A DNA stretch of 64,000 nt from Ganoderma boninense. Its lineage: Eukaryota; Basidiomycota; Agaricomycetes; Polyporales; Polyporaceae. Under the pieces are notes generated by a model, which was not told the DNA's origin, made no database searches, and saw only the letters and a program-made list of their open reading frames with translations. This document shows positions 59,711 through 64,000 of this stretch, piece after piece (the first letter of the stretch is position 1; each line of letters opens with the position of its first letter). The stretch spans positions 3,682,096 to 3,746,095 of the forward strand of contig CM035310.1 in NCBI GenBank assembly GCA_002900995.3, in the 5' to 3' direction. The position numbers were made by a program, and so were the translations under genes.

Positions 59711-61623
59711 ATGGTGCGTACACGAAGTAAGTGTTTACCTCCCATATTCCCACTTTGTTGCTTGCCGCACTCATATACACGCATTAGACTGGCTGAAAAA
59801 CTTGAGAGGCTCTGTCGAGACCTCCAAGCCCCGCAAAACTCAAAGAAGAGACTTCCCTAAGTTGAAGGCACTTGTGCCTGCATTGCGAGACCGCAGCGTG
59901 TCCCGCGGTCCGAGCGAAGGTGAGTTGAGCCATTTTCACATATATCAAATGTACTAAGCCGCAGCAGGTTCAAAACAAGTGCGGTTCAGCACTCCCACTC
60001 CCAGTCCTGGTCCCGCCCTGAATGCAATTGTCGGGGAAATCTCTCCTCAGCGTGCCGGAGACGACAATCCCGCCTCTGCACCGTCCTCCCAACTATCCAG
60101 CACGAGCGATGATCGTGTCTACCAACGTTTACCTTCACTGGCGCTGATCATCGGAGAGGACGACGGTTCCGACAGCGAGGACAGCGATGGTCCGGAGAGT
60201 GAGGATGACGATAGTGCCGGTGGTGGGAGCGAGTCTCCGGCACATGGTATGATGATTGTAGGAGAGGGCGATTCCAGCGAAGACTCCGCCTCTTCGGATG
60301 GTGGAGGATTAGACGGCGACGGTCCAGGGGAGGGCGTCGAGCATCTTTCAGCTCTGAACGCATTGATCGTGGGCGAGGGCTGGGAAGAAGGATCAACATC
60401 CTCTAGCATGTCGGAGCTAGAGGATAGCTTCGAGGAAGAGGACTCTGTCCAGGTATCAATGCCGCCATCAGAGGACAGGACAGATTCTCTCGGTGAAGAC
60501 GAATCGGATGACTCTCGCCATTGCTCTTCGTCCAGTGGGGCTGAGGCTGAGCCTGAGGATGACGACCGGTCTCTGCAGAGGTCTCTGTTGACAATGTTGA
60601 CAAGTAAGTCCATGTTTGCTCCTTTTTATTCTAGGATATCTCTCAGACTGGACGATGGCATTGAAGCGACATCGTCCCCTTCTATGCTCGATGGTATCCT
60701 TCCGGACATACCAGCAGAGCTCGCAATGGACGTCGTCCGGTCCGATTGCAGCCCTCCTTCGACCGAGTCTGGAGACTACAACTAGGGTCCAGGGGTCAGG
60801 TCCTAGGACCGCTCAAAGACTGGTCTTTGACCAGGACTGGACCGCAAAAGACCGGACCAAAAGTCCGGTTTTTTGCAGTCCAGTCCCGGTCATGGTCATG
60901 GTCTTTTATAATTGGCCATACAAAAAGACCAATAAGGACTGGTCGTGACTGGTCCTCGACTGGTCTTTAAATAGCTCAAATAGCCACTCAGAACCGGTAA
61001 ATCTTGGGCCTACATAGCATTAGAAGGTCTATGCGTTAGCCTTATGTTTGATTATTTTATGGTATTAATATTTATTATCTAAAAATAAGATGCATTTGTA
61101 TATTGTACGCTAGCTGATGGCAGCTTAGAACCAGTTCTTACTAGCCTTGACTGGTTTGAACCGGTTCAGACCAGTTAAGACCAGTTAAGACCGCAAATTG
61201 GTCAGGACCGGTTAAGACCGAGGACCGGACCGCGGTCCAGTCCAGTCTTTCAAAGACCGGAAAATCAGTCCGGTCTTCTGAAATTGAGCCGGTCCTGTCC
61301 AGTCACGGTCCTCGGTCCTAAAATTTTTGGCCAAAAGACCGGACTTGACCTGACTCTTGGGCCCTAACTACAACCCAGGAGGTACATGGAGGGGAGATGG
61401 CGGCACAAGGCCAGAACTACAGCAACACTTATCTCACCTGCGCTCCAGAAGGGAGGCCGTTGCAGTTGAGATTGAGCGAATTGAAGAGGCAGAGACAGCG
61501 GTGCGTGGATGGGAGGACTCGCCTTTTGTAACAAGCCCCCAGTATTGGAGGGTGTATCAGCTTTCGCTTCAACGACGTGTTGTAGGGATTGACGACGTTT
61601 GGCAAGAGTTGCAGGGATCTTAG
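59711..61623 (+). pseudogene. KDZ cargo gene M, acidic protein interrupted by a hAT MITE
   Basis: Exons 59,711-59,726, 59,788-59,919, 59,965-60,782 and, after the MITE, 61,375-61,623. Joined across one copy of the 8-bp du­plication they give 1,215 nt (404 aa). The N-terminus is basic (MVRTRNWLKNLRGSVETSKPRK), the middle extremely acidic and Ser-rich, with a repeated IIVGEGD-like motif (ALIIGEDDGSDSED, MMIVGEGDSSED, ALIVGEGWEEG). The C-terminus is helical (LQQHLSHLRSRREAVAVEIERIEEAETAV), probably coiled coil. In its present state a TAG at 60,783-60,785, the first bases of the MITE, ends the protein before the helical end; a 322-aa product may still be made. No family recognised. Confidence 0.65.
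60783..61366. mobile_element. 584-bp hAT-type MITE
   Basis: Terminal inverted repeats begin TAGGGTCCAGGGGTCAGGTC on the left and TAGGGCCCAAGAGTCAGGTC on the right strand (17 of 20 match). An exact 8-bp target duplication ACTACAAC lies at 60,775-60,782 and 61,367-61,374. Subterminal regions are packed with GACCGG/CCGGTC motifs. TIR start and 8-bp duplication are typical of hAT elements. No coding capacity. Confidence 0.88.
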
Positions 61624-61714
61624 TGTACTACCTACATTTATTCGGTCACGCTTTGTACAATTAGTCATATTACCTGTTATTGCAGGCTGGCCGAGACACG
61701 ACGTCCTGGTGCAT

Positions 61715-62225
61715 GCTAACCGGCCGGCCAACTGACAAGATATTGCTGCCATACCAAGAATGTCATTTGGACCGCTATTAATAATGTTAAGCATACTGTA
61801 CTAAATCACTCAGTCCGACACCCCCTGTGACCTGTGACACCGCGCAAACTTGGACAAAATTCGGCAGCCGGCCCCGGAACCTGTGACACCCCCCGGATTT
61901 TCGCCGGTCTGAGGGCGCGCCACAGCGCGCCTCCGACAAGCGCCCGGCGTACCTGGGGGCCCAATTCGACGGCGGACGGTGTGACTCGTGACTAGCGCTG
62001 AAGATCCGGCGGATCGACCGGCCTGTGATCCGTGACATGCCGGATTGAGTGATTTACTACAGTATATGTGAATAGATTATAAGAGAGTACATGTTGTGTT
62101 GAGTCGTCTACACAGCAGGAGGAGGAGAGGTTTGGTGGGCGCCGGCCGGAGAGCACCCCTTATAATACAGGACATACCGGCCGGGACCGGGCCCCTGGCC
62201 TACCCACTGATATTGCACGGCCGGG
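61715..62225. repeat. Right subterminal GGCCGG motif cluster of KDZ element
   Basis: Counterpart of 39,719-40,050. A longer motif occurs twice: GGCCGGCCAACTGACAAG (from 61,721) and GGCCGGGTAACTGACAAG (from 62,219). Confidence 0.55.
61793..62065. mobile_element. 273-bp MITE near right end of KDZ element
   Basis: Inverted termini ATACTGTACTAAATCACTCA and, from the other strand, ATACTGTAGTAAATCACTCA, continuing through TCCG. The body is GC-rich with repeated CTGTGAC motifs. No clear target duplication outside the repeats and no coding capacity; superfamily not assigned. Confidence 0.65.
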
Positions 62226-62259
62226 TAACTGACAAGTCCTATATACAATGATGTAATCA

Positions 62260-62267
62260 TGTGGATC
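62260..62267. repeat. Right target-site duplication of KDZ element
   Basis: TGTGGATC, 7 of 8 identical to the left copy TGTTGATC. Confidence 0.65.
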
Positions 62268-63703
62268 GCCCCGCTCCGGTGGAGCACCTCGGCGAGAGCA
62301 GCGTGGACGCGGAGGAGCGTGCGGTCGGGGAGGTCGACGCCCGACGCTGATGCGCCGGCCCGGGCACGCAAGCTGTGGTCGGCGAAGGTGACGTGGCTGG
62401 GGGGCGGCTGACCTTGGCCGATGTCGAAGACTGGGTCGGGGTTCTTGATCTCGTAGCGGTCGGGGGTCTGGATGTGGACAAGTGCGGGTGCGGCGGGTCA
62501 GATATGGGCGTGCGGGAAGGGATGGAGACTGCGCCGCCAGAGACACAAGCAGAACAAAACTAGAACTAGGACTAGGACTAGAACTAGACACAGGAACGAC
62601 TAGGAGGCAGATGGACGGAGAGGGGAGAGGGATGGCACTAACCTCGGTGGGGAGCAACCACCACAAGAACTGATGGAACGCCTGTCCGGCCCATCTATTC
62701 ACCAGGAGCGTGTTTGCAGGTCCTTGCGCCACATGCTGGGCGAGCGCTGCGGGGTCTTGAATGCCGCAAAAGCGCCGCAAAATCCCCCACATGAGGTCCT
62801 GGTACGCAGTGAGCACATGCCGAGTGCATGTAAATGTGAGGGAAGACCTGGAGCTCAGGCGACGCACCTGATTTGGCTCGGACTCGGACGGGAGCAATTC
62901 CGCAGGAATGATCGGCACGGTGGTACAGTATACGACTCGCGCCACACCAGGCATCCCCTCGTAGTACGCGCTGCGATCGAGACCACCAGATACGAAGCAG
63001 CGTTGATTATCCCGGGCCATGACCTGGGAGTTCTGTTAACGGCCGGCTACAGGTGAAGGACGGGGGGAGAAGAATAGGCAGAGGCTCACTCACCAGCTTT
63101 CTGATATGACGCCGTTGGGATCTCGCTATGCTTGCGGCAGTCGGGGTCTCATCGCCTGCCGCGGGCGCTGGCCAACGATTATCATCATCTCCATTGAAGC
63201 GGTCATCATTCCCGTAAGCATGGACTGGGGCAGTTGTCAATACATGCAACTCACAGGATCATGATATGCTGAAACCTTACATGGCCAAAGCAGGAACGCC
63301 GCCCAAGTCGACGAGAGCTCATGGAGTGCTCGGACCAAGGCTCCGTGATGCATCTCCGCGCCTGGGGCGGCTGCATGAGCTCGCACGGCGTGCTCGCCAC
63401 ATACGCAGATAGCGGCAGAGACGTACCGCTTTCCTGCGACAAATCCTAGCTCATCGGCCACCTTGGACATGGCGTTGAAGAGGCTGGCGTTGTGAACGGA
63501 TGGCCAAGGGGAGACTCGGACGGGATGCGGATGCGTTCTGACCATGCGGGCTGGACGCTCGCGTGGCCTGCGGTGGTATCGTCGAAAACGTCGAGGTACT
63601 GTATAGAGCGAGCATGGAGAGCGGTGTCAGGGATTTCAGCATCCTGCATGAGGTTGTCGATGGCTTGAGTGAAGCCCGGAGTCAAGATGAATGGGAGAAC
63701 CAT
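62268..63703 (-). pseudogene. 5' part of HNH gene I, cut by KDZ element
   Basis: Exon blocks match F: 63,703-63,281, 63,224-63,094, 63,023-62,868, about 62,820-62,643, and 62,467-62,268 (cut). The last reads DLPDRTLLRVHAALAEVLHRSGAIH and stops at the KDZ boundary; the remainder is at 39,451-39,643. Two further lesions: a missing base near 63,484 (GCCTC where F has GCCCTC) shifts exon 1, and the acceptor before exon 4 is CGG instead of CAG (about 62,821). The core reads VMARDNQRCFVSGG and TTVPIIPAELL, with the AHI His absent. Whether the lesions came before or after the transposon is not known. Confidence 0.82.
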
Positions 63704-64000
63704 CTGATTCCCTGAATGCCAGTGACAGATGGTGACGGTTGACTCAGACGGAAGGCGTAGTTGCTTCGAAGGAAAGCGAGCAAGGGCGGGAGACGGGGGA
63801 AGAGGAGAAGCACTGCAGTGTGAATCCAGTGCTCCTTCTGAATGACAGAAGATTCAAACTCGTGATCGTACGTGGTCAGAGCGCACAGTTTGGGCAGACT
63901 TATGTAAGAATACTGAACACCACGTCGTTCTCACGGCGCGCGGTGCCGAAGTTGAATTTCTCATCCTTCTCCCCACACGCCAATAAAACACGTAAGGACG
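63704..64000. other. Upstream region of HNH I, matches upstream of F
   Basis: Collinear with 35,011-35,330, including GACAGATGGTGACGGTTGACTC and, at the window edge, CCAATAAAACACGTAAG. In F this region leads into an F-box 3' fragment about 400 nt upstream of the start. Confidence 0.6.

Larger units (their letters stand above)
39644..62259. mobile_element. 22.6-kb KDZ-class DNA transposon
   Basis: Boundaries come from the interrupted HNH gene I: homology to F stops at 39,643 and resumes at 62,260, with TGTTGATC/TGTGGATC flanks. Inside are a KDZ transposase with a CxC2-type cysteine cluster, a TET/JBP-like gene, and genes J, K, L and M. Long terminal inverted repeats are not obvious. Both ends have a TTACCCGGC-like motif in opposite orientation and many GGCCGG subterminal motifs. 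KDZ (Kyakuja-Dileera-Zisupton) elements are known from basidiomycetes and are associated with TET/JBP genes, matching this content. The transposase is dead, so the copy could move only with help in trans. Several later elements are nested inside. Confidence 0.82.

Noticed and set aside
61357..61623. Separate small gene after the hAT MITE
   Set aside because: It is the displaced last part of gene M; the frame joins exactly across the 8-bp duplication.

Overview
The window looks like an agaricomycete basidiomycete chromosome, probably Polyporales. This is inferred from GC-rich multi-exon genes with 45-65 nt introns, a basidiomycete-type HET protein, F-box and BTB families, and a KDZ-class transposon carrying a TET/JBP-like oxygenase. 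I see no tRNA, rRNA, CRISPR array or bacterial-style operon. Exon joins were read by eye from splice signals and frame, so they are models.

Layout. 0-16 kb: a seven-helix-type membrane protein running off the left edge, a broken BTB gene, a broken F-box/LRR gene, an intact HET-domain gene, a decayed F-box/BTB relic, and a second membrane-protein gene. 16-39 kb: a cluster of five-exon genes sharing an HNH_2-like core (called here A, B, C, D, E, F, G), interleaved with one F-box gene and two 3' fragments of it. C and G keep the AHI motif that holds the catalytic histidine. A, B, D, E, F and the split gene I have lost that histidine. D has a stop codon and E a frameshift.

39.6-62.3 kb: one 22.6-kb KDZ element sits inside an eighth HNH gene (I). 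The severed 3' end of I lies at 39,451-39,643 and its 5' part at 62,268-63,703, with near-identical 8-bp flanks. The element carries a KDZ transposase with a CxC2-type cysteine cluster, a TET/JBP-like gene, and four cargo genes (J, K, L, M). It has itself been hit by younger insertions: a 2.75-kb near-perfect palindrome in the transposase, a 2.80-kb unrelated palindrome in K, a 584-bp hAT-type MITE in M, and a 273-bp MITE near its right end. Each of the three insertions in genes is flanked by a target duplication and, when read across, restores the host frame.

The most notable items are the two giant hairpin-forming elements, the nested insertion history that can be read base by base, the HNH paralogue cluster in which most members have lost the catalytic histidine, and the TET/JBP-like protein whose expected iron-binding Asp is Ser. 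HET, F-box and BTB genes decaying and duplicating beside the HNH cluster suggest a fast-evolving locus. A recognition or defence role is speculation.
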